The translations under genes and the position numbers were made by a program. The notes below the pieces were generated by a model that saw nothing but the letters and a program-made list of their open reading frames with translations, had not been told where the DNA came from and did not search any database. From Haemonchus contortus (Eukaryota; Nematoda; Chromadorea; Rhabditida; Trichostrongylidae): a stretch of DNA of 64,000 nucleotides. The stretch is from assembly GCA_000469685.2 (NCBI GenBank), contig LS997567.1, positions 25,975,619-26,039,618 of the forward strand, written 5' to 3'. This document shows, one piece after another, positions 11,100-23,180 of this stretch; the first letter of the stretch is position 1, and each line of letters opens with the position of its first letter.

Positions 11100-14000
11100 A
11101 TCGTTCTACAGTATCACCTCACCTGTCACCTGTCGTCCCGTTAATCATCGACTTCTTCGAGCGGGCGCCAGTAACGTCTCCATTCGTCCCTGTCACGAGC
11201 CAGAGTGGTCCAGTGAATCGTCCTCGCTTCAGGGACACGAGGTTCAACATTTCCTTCGTCTAGATCTTTCGTGAAGAAGCCTGGCCATCTCGTTGGCGGA
11301 TTTCCTGGAGTTCGTTTGATGTCCCGAGGGATCCAGTCAGTAACCGTCCTGGTCCAACGGTCATCACTATATCGCATAACGTGTCCGGCCCACGTGATCT
11401 TCGATTTCTTGGCATAATCAACGGCATCCCTAATCTCCGTTCGATGACGGAGTTCGGAGCTCTAGATTCCCTTCTGCACTTGCGCGTATAGGGGAATTCC
11501 GACATCGTCGTTTCCAAAGCGCGTTGAGTAACGCTAACAACATGCTCATCCTGCTTTCGTAGAGTCCAACTCTCCGAGGCGTACGTCAAAGCAGGAAGGT
11601 CAGCAGTGTCGAAAAGGTAAGCGTCTTTGTCTTCTTCACTTCTGCCTCGATGTTCTTGAATGCTCCCCATGCGGCGCGTTTCCTTCTGCACAGCTCTGGA
11701 GCTAGGTCGTTCATCATGTTGACTTCCGACCTAGATACACATAGCTAGAACTTCGGAGCTTCCATTTAACGGGAAAGGAGCATCAGGTACCAGTCCGTTT
11801 TTCATGAACATCGTCTTCGTTAGGTTCAGCCTCGAGCCGACCTTTCCACAAGCACTATCAAACTCGGCCAGCATTTGTTCCGCCTGCTCGATGTCCGGTG
11901 TTATAAGCACGATGTCGTCTGCAAAGCGGAGCTGATGTAGGAAGCAGCCGTCGACTTCCACTCCCAAGTCTCCCCATTCCAATTGACGCATGATAATCTC
12001 CGGACACCTCTCTTCACGATGACAATGACTTCCTTGCAGAATGGTGAAATCCTGGTCGTGAAGTTGTCGTAGAGCTCACGAAGCATCCTTATATAATGAG
12101 TAGGAATACCCTGGTTGGCCAGGGCTTCAATTGCCGCTTCTGTCTCAACGATGTCGAAGGCTTTCTTCAAGTCGATACACATAAGACATAGCGGCATTTT
12201 GGACTCTCGCGATACCTCAATGAGTCTTGTTAGAGTGTGGATATGATCGATTGTACTGAACCCTCTCCGGGACCCTGCTTAGTTCGCATGGCTGTCCTTC
12301 ATCTGATATTCTGCCAATCCTATTTAGGATGGCGCGAACGAAAAGCTTGTAGATTACAGACAGCAGGCGATTGGACGATAATCGTCTGGGTCTCCCTTTT
12401 GTACAGCAACACAGTCTTGCTAGTTTTCCACGACGTGGACACATTGCATTCCGACAGGTACCGTGTGCCTAGCCAGAGTTTTGATGACGACTAGTAGTAT
12501 ACTCTTCAGATGTTCTGGTTTGATCATATCCTGACCGGGCGCTGTATAGCTCTTCATCGACATGATGGCATGTCGGATTTCGGAAGGAAGAACCGAAGGA
12601 GCGATATATTCGTCTTGCCTAAAATGGTGAGTAGGCAAGTAGACGTGGCTGTCGAAGAGATCCGAGTAGAAGTCGTAGATGACCTTCTCCATCGCCTTCC
12701 GGGATGCAGTAGCGGTTCCGTCAGGACGACAAAGGGAAGTCATCTTGGTCTTGTAATTGGCGAAGCTCTGTCGGGCTTTGCGAATGCTCTTTCCGGCCTC
12801 GACGGCTTCGTCCATAACTGCTGCTCTTCTCTCTTTCAGACCTTTCTTTATCGTTTCTCTGCATCGCTTCGCAAGTTTGGACGTTTGTTGATAATTGCCT
12901 ATAGCTCGCGCGATTCCACGCTGGCGTATCGAGTCTTCGAAGAGAGTCGCTCCTCGGCTACTTGCAGACTCTCTGCTTTCGTAGCACTATCGTGAAGATG
13001 CTCGACGAGCCGGTTGTGTTCTTCGTCGATGTTGTCGATAACGGAATCTTCTCATTTACTCGCAAGAGAAGCGAAGTGGTCCCAGTTGGTGGAGGTCTTG
13101 GGGCTCCGTTCCCTAAACTTCATAGTTCTCTCTCCACGCACTGAGAAGCAGAATCTAGCGCGGAGGAGACGATGGTCCGATCCCGTGTAGAACTTCGGAA
13201 CAACAGTGACGTCGATCAGGCAAAATCTCCGATTAAAAATGATGTGGTCTATTTCATTATGGAACTGTCCACCAGGTGACTCCCATTTCCATCTTAAATG
13301 AGAGGGCTTCTGGAACTGCGACTTACCATGGATGGTGTGGGTCGTCAAGATAAACTCGGACAGCCTTTCACCCTACTCATTCCATTCCACTCCTTGAGTC
13401 TCGATGTGAAGGTTTTAAGCCGTTCTTCTGAGGCCAATCTTGGCGTCAAAATCACCGACGATGACCTTGAAGAGAGTGTCTTCTCTGTAGAGCCTCTCCA
13501 GATCCATATGAAACGCTTCCGACTCCTCTTCTTCGTAGCTCGATGTTGGTGCGTAAGCAACGAAGATCTTTGGAGCTAGGGTTGAGCCACATCTTCTTAT
13601 GGTTGTTAAGCTTTCGTACGAATCGATATTCATGGCCAAGTGCGTGTTGACGAGGACACCTATGCCGCCGACGCCTCTACTATCGCATGTTCCAAGGAAC
13701 AGTTCTTCTCCAGTCTCAAAAGCAGCGTGCAGCGCGCGTTTCGATGTTGGTGCGTAAGCGTCGTCTCGCTCAGTCCGATGACGTCGTACTTGATCTTCCT
13801 GGCTTGCATCATCAGGTCTTCTATACACGCTTCCAATGCAAGTGCCCGTGCGTTGAAAGTACAGATCGCCATCTCAGTCCTTCTCCTTTTAGGCAACCTG
13901 TTTTGGCCCTGAGAGTTTAGCAGCCTCTCCCGAGCGTTCCTACCCAACGCTGTCGTAATGGGGGCTCCCTCAAGTTCAGGGAAATGAGGCCCATTTCTAT

Positions 14001-14370
14001 TACTATTTTTGGCACCCAACGTGCAGCTTGCCAGGCTCTGACGTAGGGGCTATTGACTCCGGGGCTTGCCAGGCTATCCCGAAGTGGACAAGGGGCTTTG
14101 TTTTCGAAGGCGGCCCCGAATCGCCTCCCAGATACTTCCCAGTCTCTCGAGTGGAAACTTCTGGCCGAGTCGATGGGCAGGATACCAACTGCACCCACAG
14201 ACTCTTCACACACGTATGCGTGGATCGCCTGTGAGGAACAGAGGGTGTATCGACCCAGCACAGCAGTATCGAGATGTCCATCCCCTGAATCCACCTGCGT
14301 CTCTGGGCAAGTATCGGTGACTTTTGGTCGGCGATTAATTTCCCTTTCCGCCACCTGGGGACGCCCTACG
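11100..14370 (-). mobile_element. RTE-1-type non-LTR retrotransposon, broken but nearly full-length
   Basis: On minus, reading from 14354, a 5' reading frame leads into an EEP endonuclease with MAICTFNARALALE (about 13870), VIGLSETTLTHQH (about 13790), KIFVAYAPTSSYEEEE (about 13570) and the active-site segment GSDHRLLRARF (about 13180). The reverse transcriptase follows: SYTAPGQDMIKPEHL (12560), LSVIYKLFVRAILNRIG (12350), CIDLKKAFDIVE (12170) and the catalytic LRFADDIVLIT (11920). The C-terminal part has LTYASESWTLRKQ (11590) and [19 protein letters not shown] (11210). At least six frame changes separate these blocks, so the polyprotein is not translatable. The 3' end is a short GACAGGTGACAGGTGAGGTGAT-like tail (about 11110), which resembles the tails of the other copies in this window. 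Confidence 0.9.
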
Positions 14371-14529
14371 TAGCCTCGTCGCTAACCGGCTGGGGACCAT
14401 TCAGTGAGAGAGAACTCACAGTAAACGAGATCCGCAGATCGTTTTACAGCAAATTCCAAAAATGTCAGTCAGTTTGTACCAACGCTTCGGGAGGGAGAAC
14501 AGTATCCCCTGAATTTGAGGTAGTATTCC

Positions 14530-15075
14530 GACAAATGAGGGTTCTTGTCAGATGAGTCATTCGATCGCCCTCCACTGCAAATGCAGGGGGTTGCCGAAAA
14601 TTCCGGAATGAGTGTTCGTGGCAGGAGGCGTACCCAATGGTCACTATTATGGATACATCCTTCCTTGAAATACCATTTCTACTAATTCCCGGAATCTTAG
14701 AATGTGAGGAGCTTATCAGATGGCCAATATTGAGCTCAAAAACGCTTTTTTCGATTCAAAAGTTTCTAGGAGGCATTTCCGTGGAAAAGCAAAACGAGGG
14801 CACTTATCAAGAATTTGAACGTCGACTTAATGCTTACCATCCAAAATCCTACCAGATGCGCTATTGCGGCACAGCTACGTCTCTGCCCAGTTCGGCAGGC
14901 AGTGCGCTTGGTACAGTGGTTTAGCAAAGGGAGGGATTGGTTCTGTAACGTCTTTCTCGGAATCGGTCAGCAAATTTGGTACATAGCTTTGAAATCTGCG
15001 TTCAAACATGCCACGGTATTCATCTAATCTTGAATGGCTATTGCCACTTTAACCAACACCAGGTCTTCCGCCAGC
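14530..15075 (-). repeat. dispersed repeat, copy related to the arms at 44.0-46.1 kb
   Basis: Aligned to the right arm at 45.5-46.07 kb in the same orientation. Shared landmarks are GATGAGTCATTCGA (14555), GAGGAGCT...CCAATATTGAGCTCA (14707-14737), GGAAAAGCAAA (14782), a GTAACNTT...AGCAAATTTGG block (14947-14980) and CTTGAATGGC (15031). The tRNA-like portion of the family falls at about 14805-14880 on minus, with a box-B-like ACGTTCAAATTCT. It is more diverged than the 44-46 kb pair. Confidence 0.6.
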
Positions 15076-17009
15076 GCGAAGATCAGACTTTTAACGGAAT
15101 CCCTGAATTTGAGGAATATTATGCCAAATAGCCTTCCCTGGTTAGAACAGGAGTTGGCCCTGTTCTACAGATCCTGAAGCGTCTAAGAGGGTCTAAACTT
15201 GAACTATTTTCCTTGGGCCCAGATTGGTATGATATTGGGAAGTTTCACATCTAGAGCGGCTAATCTCAACAAAAATGTAACAAAAAAACATGGACATTCC
15301 GGATTCTCCGCGTAAGTTCGAAGCAACGTGGCAGTCGTTTTATATAAGTATTAGCTTTCGTAGTTTCTTGCGATTGACCTTGTTTTATAGTAGCGCTCAG
15401 AAGTTCTCGGAAGATTCTCTTACAGTCGTATTTGCCAGTCGTCACTTCTTTCTTACAGAATCTAACCATGCGAAATTTCGACATGTGTAGCATGAGTGTA
15501 TTGTGAGTACTTACAACCTGATCATGTTCCAGATATTCCAAACAGCTTGAAATCAAGACTAGCTAGAATTACGAATATTCATCATTCTGGGATTTCTTTC
15601 CTTTTTGTCTAAAGTATACGAGAGCTAAAGCCGAACACGGTGAAGGAGAAAAGGTGCGAATGACTGCAAACGTCCCTAACAATAAGTTCGCTTTCAGCCA
15701 ATCTCCTACTGCAACATATATTAGCTTCGCAGATATTGGCTTTGCAGTCAAATAGTGTTGTATAGGGTTACACATGCTCCAGGTAAACATATCAGAATTT
15801 CGCGCAATTTGCTGCACTAAGAAAAAAGTTATGAACGAAAGAGCGTAAGAGCGTTGGGCCAAAGAGTTTTGAGCGCTATTGTATATCCAGCCCTAGAGCC
15901 GTACTATATACTTTATGTGTTTCTGTTTGTATGTTTACGTGGCATCTACTCGTATTCCTTGTATCTGTTCGGCAAGTTAGGTTTATTCTAGAAATTTACT
16001 ATCATTTTCATACAACGTTTACCTTAGCATTGCAATGAACATCATCGTGAACAGCCTTTCCTTCCGGCTCATCCCATATAAAGACAGCTTTTTATGCGTG
16101 TGGAAAGGCGCTGACTGTTACTTGTGAAGAAAACGGCTGTTGTTTCTGTACATGGAAAGCCACTGTGCGAGAGTCAAATGCGCACTTTTCGTCAAAAAGC
16201 GTTTATTCCGAAATCTTTAGAAAATTAAACAATGCATGCGCCCTCAAGGTCTTTTGAGCTAATGATGAAGTAGTGGTGAAATATATCCATAAAATGTAAC
16301 TAAATAAATAACTAAATATAAACAAATAAGTAAATAAATAATTGAATATAACTTCCGGATAGCGTTTGGACTGCACTGGCTCGATGTCACAGGTCTGTCG
16401 TCCCTTAAAACCCTGTGGCAGTGTTGCTGCTGCTGCAATAAGAATTTGGTGGCGGGCTTTGCTGATGTTTCATCCTTCAACAGGGCCCTGATACAGTGCA
16501 TGGCAAATAAATGTCAGCTTAGGTGATATTTTCTCATGTTCTAATTGATTGAACCACCGGAGGTAAATAAAAAGCGGGTATCGGAACGCGACTATCTGGG
16601 TTCAGGATATTAGGACTGTAAAACTAACTGTTCCTGTTCCTGTTCCACCGGACTGTTCCACTAACTCTGGAAACATTTCTGCTCGATATTGCATTTCTAC
16701 TCTTCAATGGTGTTCGCTTCAGAAAAATTTCTACTGCTCCTTCTATGTCTGCAAGGTCATTTTTGGGCATATTCTAATGATTTTTTCTGGGAGCGATACT
16801 ACTACGGCTACTAGTGTGAAAGTTATGCAATGTTGGTGTTCATGTGCTTCAAACGAGATTTCCTCCTTCGTTTGTGAGCACAGTCTACGTTGGACACACT
16901 GAATTTGCGCGAAACCTACTCGCTTGTCATTTCCTGATAACGTTTAGAATGCAGTGACTCGATGTCATGACTTATTTGTATGAGAGGCCGGCGAGTGGAG
17001 TTGACTAAC
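15076..17009. other. unassigned sequence
   Basis: No gene recognised over about 1.9 kb. There are short A/T-rich stretches (for example 16260-16360, AAATAA/TAAATA-rich). Open frames stay below 100 codons and show no motif. Confidence 0.3.
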
Positions 17010-17011
17010 TA

Positions 17012-18196
17012 CAGGGTGCGCCATACATATGGTAACAACTTTTTGAACGTCCGTAAATTTCTTGCTTGGAGGGTTTCTCCAAATTTGCAACTTCCCTTAT
17101 ATTCAGGACATACCTTAGACTGCATATTTACTTCGGTGCCCTCAATTCGTCAGATTTCGAAAAATGGTGGAGCCTCGCAAACATCCACCATTCGTTCCGT
17201 CCTTGCGCGCCTTTGGTGAGTCGTTTTTCGGAATCGCTCCTCGTTACAACTTTTCCCACACTGACAGTCTCTTGAATCGCGATGCGTAGTCAGGACGGCG
17301 ACAAACCGAAACACGGCCCCCTTTCCTCTCACATACGACCCCTTTTTCCGATAGAATTGTCTTGCAAGGAGTAGACTATGGAACCTGCGGAAATATGAGA
17401 AAGATGACTGCTGATTCGTTTGTATGTTCTACTCTGATGAAGGAGTCTTCCCCTAGTAATCACAATTGTATCCAGATAGAATTCAGAAGCCTTATAGCTT
17501 CTTGACGAGAAGAAGCTGGAGAGGAAAAACAAATGCCGCGCGCTACTTGCGCGCGGCACGCGTGGGGGTGTTGGGGTCCCAGAGAATACGTATACTTCAC
17601 ACTCCGAGTGCTGAAGCCGCTGAGAAGAGTCAGATTGCCTCTCATAACCATTTTCTCTCTTTAATGATAGTTTTCACTAGAAACTCTACAATCAGAGCGA
17701 TATCGCAAATCTTGGTCGAGAAAAGTATAAAATGCAATCAAAACTCTTTAAAAAGAGACCTTCTAAAAGGATGCATCTGAGGGCCAAAGATTTTTTCTGG
17801 CATGCGATTTGAAAACTACGGCGCGCCTGCTCAGGGATGAGAAAAGATCAAGGCTAGTGCTGAGGGAATGCTAGCGACTTTATACCAGCTTCCAAGTTTC
17901 CTACGAATTCCTCGGCCCACAATGCAATGGGTTGCTAGTTATAGTTCATACTGGAGAGGGAAGCATGACCTTCATAATGCACCACTGCTCCTGCTCACAA
18001 GAAACCATTGAAAAATCCCAGGCTGGAGTCTTTCAAGAAACTCTGCGTGCCGCCGTCGATGAATAGCTGAAGCATCTTTGAGCTGTAATTATTATAGTAC
18101 AGAAGGCGGTTATATCAGATGACCGTGTGCTCATTTTGTAGATGCGATGCATAATTAATGACTCATCTTTTGTTACCATATTTATGGCGCAACCTG
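17012..18196. mobile_element. Tc1/mariner-type DNA transposon with terminal inverted repeats and TA target duplication
   Basis: The left end reads CAGGGTGCGCCATACATATG at 17012 and continues GTAACAA. The reverse complement of 18170-18196 reads CAGGTTGCGCCATAAATATG, also continuing GTAACAA. That is 25 of 27 matches. Both ends are flanked by TA (17010-17011 and 18197-18198), the target duplication of the Tc1/mariner superfamily. The 1,185 bp length suits a single-transposase element. Inside, minus-strand pieces near 17150-17320 and 17350-17600 look like helix-turn-helix and DDE remnants, but no continuous transposase can be read. A GC-rich hairpin (GCCGCGCGC...GCGCGCGGC) sits at 17532-17555. 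Confidence 0.75.
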
Positions 18197-18198
18197 TA

Positions 18199-19059
18199 TT
18201 TATTCTCTGTCCTACTCTATGCTAGCAGTGGTAAAACGTAAAACGTGTAGTGAAATGGTAAAATTTTTCGTCTTGACCCATTCGAAGGCACTGGCTTCTT
18301 TGCAGGTTTGTTGAGAGCTAGCATTTCAGGGTTCGTACTATTCACGTTGGCTTTGCAATCTTCATGACCTTAGCGAAAACTCTTCATTTCTGTTGGAAGT
18401 AAAAGTCCAGTGCGTCTTCTAGTCATTCAACGTGAAGAGAGATGATGACTGGTGGCACTCTCAGAGTATCCTTTCCTAGATATCGTTTCCAAACCTCTTG
18501 TGTCCCTCATTGAGTATATTTCTCTCACTTTATGAAGGTATTGAATTTGCTACTCGTCCAGGCACTTTCATGCTAGCTCGCGTGATAAAGCAGCATTTGT
18601 TCTTAACCGCTGGCCTTTCCTTCTGTGATAGGCAATCAAGGGTTCGGTATTTGCTTCTTAATGTACACGAGAAAAACAGATTTTTTTTAAAAAGCCGTAA
18701 AATGTTATAATTTGACCCTGCTTCAACCTTGTGCCCATACCTAGGTAGACCTACTTGGCTTCGATTTCGACTATGACTGCTGATAGATCCTTGATCAGTA
18801 TTGTTTTACTATTTGTGCTCTTACTTAATTTGTATGTTCTCTATGTGACCAGCCCTCCATGGAACTCTCTTAAGAGGTACCATCAGAAATATTCTATATA
18901 TTTTCAGTAGGTTCGTATATTGCTTGATTCCTTTCTTACAAGTAAGCTGCAATGCGCCGGCTGATGACTTTCTTCGAGTAGTTCTTCTCCTAGGACAAAC
19001 TAGGAGACGTGATGATTGATGCTAACGGGTCTGAAACTCTCTGTAACACAAACTCAAGA
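18199..19059. other. unassigned sequence
   Basis: No gene, RNA or repeat recognised. Open frames are at most about 70 codons and have no motif. Confidence 0.3.
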
Positions 19060-20339
19060 TGTACTAGAGAATGGAAGAGACAGCCATCAACGGACCCTAT
19101 TAAAGTTTCCAATCGTCCCTATCGCGAGCCGAAGTGGACCAGTGGATGGCCCTCGCTTGAGTGACACGAAGCATAACATTGCTCAAATTCAAAGCTACCG
19201 TGAATAGTCTGACCGTCGTTTTGGGAAGGTCCTCGTGTCCGTTGAAGTCCCGAAAAATCCGTCAGTAACCAATCTGATGCAGTGGTCATCACTATATCAG
19301 ATATCGTGTACGGCCCACCTGATCTTCGGATCCTTAGCATAAACTACAACGTCCTCAATCTTCATTAGTTGATGGAATTCAAAACTCTATAACCCGTTCT
19401 TTATCCGCGTGTCCACAGAAAATCCGAGCATCGCCTTTCCACAGCGCACTGAATGACGCTGACTGCTTGTTTTTCCAGTTCTCGTAGAACCCAGGCTTGC
19501 GAGGCGCATTTCAAGGTACTTGGAACCGCAGTGTCGAAAGCGTAGGCGCGGAGTTGGATGTTCTCTGTCTTCGTTACTCCCTCTATCTATTAAATGTTCA
19601 CCTCGGTGCGTTTTCTACTCAGCTCTAGAGGTAGATCGTTCTACGTGTTTATTTTGAACCGAAATACATAAAACAGCGATACTCTTTTCATCTAACGCGG
19701 AGGATGCACCAGGAACTTTTTCTTTATTTTGTCAATTCAGTCTTGAGCCGATCGTTCCGCAAGTATTGTCGAATTCGGTCAGAATGTTTCCGCCTGCTCG
19801 ATGTTCGATATTATACGCACGAAGTCGTCTGCAAGGCGGAGGTGATGAGTGCGCTTTGCTGCGAGCGTCCGTCGAAACTAGGTCACACCGCAACCGTCGT
19901 ATGCGGCAGGCCAGCCAGCGAACTTTGAGAAACGTCGCAGTTGTCAGTGGGGCATACGAATTGCGTTTGGTCCGCGATAGTCAGCCGAAAAGAAGATAAC
20001 TTTGACAAATGCGAATCGTTCGCTCCACCGGCTTTTGATGGTACTGTAATGCCGTCTGGAGTCCCCAATAGGATGCGCTGCGCGCGAAGTAGGCGGGGTG
20101 TCCTACTTTCGACGGACGCGCGCAACGGACGTTCCCCCGGAGGTGATGTATGTAGGGGGCGTCGATTTCCACTCTTAGATCTTCCCATTCCAAATGACGC
20201 ATGATCTTCTTGGGCGCTGCATTGAAAAGGAGGGCGTAACGGTGTCACCGCCGAGCTTCTCTCTTCACATTGACAACGGCTCCCTTGTAGAATGGTGGAC
20301 TCTTGATCGTGGAGTTGTCGTAGAACTCAAAAGCGCACG

Positions 20340-20690
20340 TCTCAGTAGCGGGCATAAGTATCCGTTGGAACTTTTTTTTTGTTTTTTTCTTGCTTGACCA
20401 ATTTGTTTGAAAGTTTTATATGTCATGAAGGGCAATTTCGTAAACGTCACCTGCACTTTATTCGAGCTAACCACAAGCAATCAAAGGAGGTAAAGTGCGC
20501 AATCTTTCATAACAATTTGCAAAGTCGCGCTCTGAGTGAAGGAACATTTTATTGACGAAATCGTAGTAAAGTGCTGAAATTAAAGCCATAGCTCAATTCG
20601 TAGACTATGCTATCGACCTTCTCTTAATCTTGGCATGACTTTTGACTACTATGTCCGCTTGCTGCAGCCTTCTCGAAATTTCGAACTTTG
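20340..20690. other. non-RTE sequence inserted in the RTE copy
   Basis: A T-rich run (TTTTTTTTTGTTTTTTTC, 20371-20388) starts right where RTE similarity stops. The following 300 bp is not recognised. Confidence 0.35.
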
Positions 20691-20800
20691 TAGGGCTAAT
20701 GCTTCGGCAAGTTCGCCTTCGTTAGAGCCTGAAAGTCGAAGAAACCATTGAGATTGAATCGCTTCCGGAGCAACATGAACTTAAGAAAATTCCCGAGACT
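20691..20800 (-). mobile_element. Penelope-like element 3'-end fragment with hammerhead-like motif
   Basis: The minus strand at 20733-20691 reads AGGCTCTAACGAAGGCGAAC, then TTGCCGAAGCATTAGCCC. This corresponds to the conserved block found twice at the Penelope-like locus (49320-49360 and 50648-50690). The neighbouring AAGTCGAAGAAACCATTGAG also matches AAGTCAAAAATCATTTAAGA beside the 49.3 kb copy. Only about 100 bp align. Confidence 0.55.
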
Positions 20801-20943
20801 AGGAAGCCGCCGGACACCGTGTACAGGAGGGTTACCCATTTAAGTCGCCGAAGCGTTCGGCCAACCACTCAAAAATCAAGCTAATTTTGAATCTCGACAA
20901 GGCTGAAGCAAGCGTACATACTAATAGAAAGAGTAGCTATTGT

Positions 20944-21615
20944 GAACAATTAATATTTCGTTGGAAAAGCACGGCTTCGAATAGTGGCGCAACGATCTGG
21001 CATTGATCCGATGAGCTTTTGGAAATGGATCGTCGGCATGGCATTCCACCTCTCGCTAGTGGAAAAAATTTTGACCACTGTTGCTGCATGGCTGCGCAAG
21101 CACCGTCTCTCCAACTTTTTCCCTACCAACTTTTTCCCTATGCGTTCGATCGGGTTGAGGTCTGGAAAATGGTTCGGTTTGTCCAAAGACCATGAATTTT
21201 TCTGCTGAAGCGCGACTTCTGGCGCAAGAGAAGTGCGGGAGTCTTGCTCGAAAACGCATCCGACTGACATGTTCTCCTCCACAAATGACGAATGTTTCAA
21301 TGATCATGTTCGCGTGGCTCTGATCAGCCATCCTGCTCTCATTCCTAGGAACAGGGCACAATCCGTTGAGCGCCTATACGTCGTCCATATATACCAGTCC
21401 TCCACTGTGCTCGACAGAGCTTTTGGTGTATATCGGAATGCAAAAAGTCGAACTTGCTTTCATCGGTGAAGAAAACCTCGCTCTACTCGCTCGACGCAGG
21501 TGTCGGCATGCAAGCTATACACTTGCCTTTCAATTCTTCGTGCTGATAAACGGCCTCCCAGCTAGGCGCCTCCCAATTAATCGTGCTGCATTGTATCTTC
21601 TTGCCGCATTAATTT
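20944..21615 (-). pseudogene. Tc1-like transposase relic nested in the RTE copy
   Basis: Minus-strand pieces in order are KYNAARLIGRRLAGRPF (DNA-binding region, about 21600-21550), EVFFTDESKFDFLHSD (first catalytic Asp, about 21465), and a middle part near 21380-21200. The last catalytic motif is HFPDLNPIERIGKKL (about 21150) and the C-terminus is FQKLIGSMPDRCA...FPTKY (about 21010-20944). The DDE residues at the start and end motifs are kept, but the frame shifts at least three times. Terminal repeats were not identified. Confidence 0.8.
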
Positions 21616-23180
21616 GAGGCATATAGATAGGGTAGAAAAAAATTTCAGACAAGGGTTTGATGTTCTGCCAATCCGTTGACGTTGACGCGTGGGAGAAGTT
21701 CGTAGGCTACAGACATTGGACAGATTGCGGGGATAGTTGCCGATATGGAGTAGATCTCCCTTCTCATGCAATAACACAGTCTTGAAAATTTCTTCAAAAT
21801 GGGCACTTTGCATCCCAACAGGTACAAAGAGCCAAGCCAGTGTTCTAACAATAACCGGTGGAAGCTCTTCGGATGTTGATTTTATTGGGACCAAAAGAGG
21901 CGTAATATTTAGTTCATCGACATAATGACATGTCTAAAGAAGAATCGAAGGAACGACATATCTATATTGCCTGAGATGGTCATTGGGCAGGTAGATGTGG
22001 CGGTCGAAATGATTCGAATAGAAGTCCAAAATGACTTGCTGTCCCGCCCTTCCAGATGCACTAGCTGTTCCATCTGGGCGACAAAGAGAACATATGTAAC
22101 TCGGTCTTGTAGAGTGGCTAAGATCCGACGGCCTTTGCGTATCTTTATCCTGTTCTTCGTGTTGGTTGCCATGGCTGAAAAGCTCCTATTCTCTTTTTCA
22201 GATTTTCCTTTATCGCAAAGTTTGGCAAGTTCAGACGTTTCCTGACAATTGTCTAGAGCTCGCTGTGAGTCTGCGAAGTCCCTTGGCTGCCTGTAGACTC
22301 TCCGCTTTCCTAAGAATTTCGTGAAGATGCTCGTCGAGCTAGTTATATTCCTTATCAGTATTGTCAACAACGGACTAATTCCAGAAACTCGCAAGGGTTG
22401 CAAAGTGGTCCCAGTTGAGAAAGGTTCTAAAGATGATGTGGTCTGTTCCATCATGAACGCACGCAATGAGACTCATACATCCATCGCAAGCGAGAGGGCT
22501 TCTAAAATTGCGAGCTAACATGGATAGTAAGGGTAGCCACGACAAACTCTTACTCTCCCCTTCTCATTCTATTCCGTTATGTGAGGCCCATCATGTAACT
22601 TTTCAGCCATTCTTCTAGAGCTTTAAAATCAACGACGATGACCCCAAAGTAAGTATGGCTCTCCCTAAAAGCTTTTTCAAGTTTTCATAAAATGCAACCA
22701 CTTCCTTCGTAGCCCGACGTTGGTGCGTGGGCAATAAAGACTGTCAAAGCTGGGGCTCAGCCACATCGCCTCAATCGTAACCGCCTGACTCGAGTCGTCA
22801 AGCTTTTGTAGAAATTGATGTCAGTAGTCAAGTGCGTACTGACGAACATGCCTGCCACCAACGCCTTTCCTGCCGCATGCTCTGGAGGAGAGTTCCTTGA
22901 CAATTTCGAAAACAGCGTGCATCGTTCGATACCTTCTAGTGTCACCCAGTCCTGTGACGTCGCACTTGATCTTCTTAGCTTGCATCGTCAGATCTTCGGT
23001 ACACGCTTCGGATGCAAGTATCCGTATATTAGAAAAACAAATCGTTATCTCAGTCCTCCTCCTGTCATGGCCCTAGAAACATTGCAGCTTATTCCGAGCG
23101 GCTCTACCCAACGCTGCCCCAATGAAGGCTCTCTCAGCTGGCAAACGGGTGCCGAGTAGCTTGCCAGCTTTTGACGTTGT

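Larger units (their letters stand above)
19060..23180 (-). mobile_element. RTE-1-type non-LTR retrotransposon, second copy, split by nested insertions
   Basis: Nucleotide-level landmarks match the 11.1-14.4 kb copy in order and on the same strand. The 5'/EEP start is at 23150-22930, the mid-EEP near 22900-22690, and the EEP-RT linker (ETSELAKLCDKGKSEKENR frame) at 22250. RT start is at 21890-21650 (IVRTLAWLFVPVGMQSAHF, then the region equal to SVIYKLF). The RT middle is at 20330-19800 and the C-terminal tail at 19560-19090 (PLVHFGSR frame). Between about 20340 and 21655 the alignment breaks, and unrelated sequence is inserted, including a Tc1-like transposase and a Penelope-like 3' tail. No frame is intact for more than about 180 codons. 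This copy is clearly older or more decayed than the one at 11-14 kb. Confidence 0.8.

Noticed and set aside
11901..14354. Several 60-160 codon plus-strand frames at 12.2-14.4 kb
   Set aside because: All lie antisense to recognisable RTE endonuclease or RT segments.
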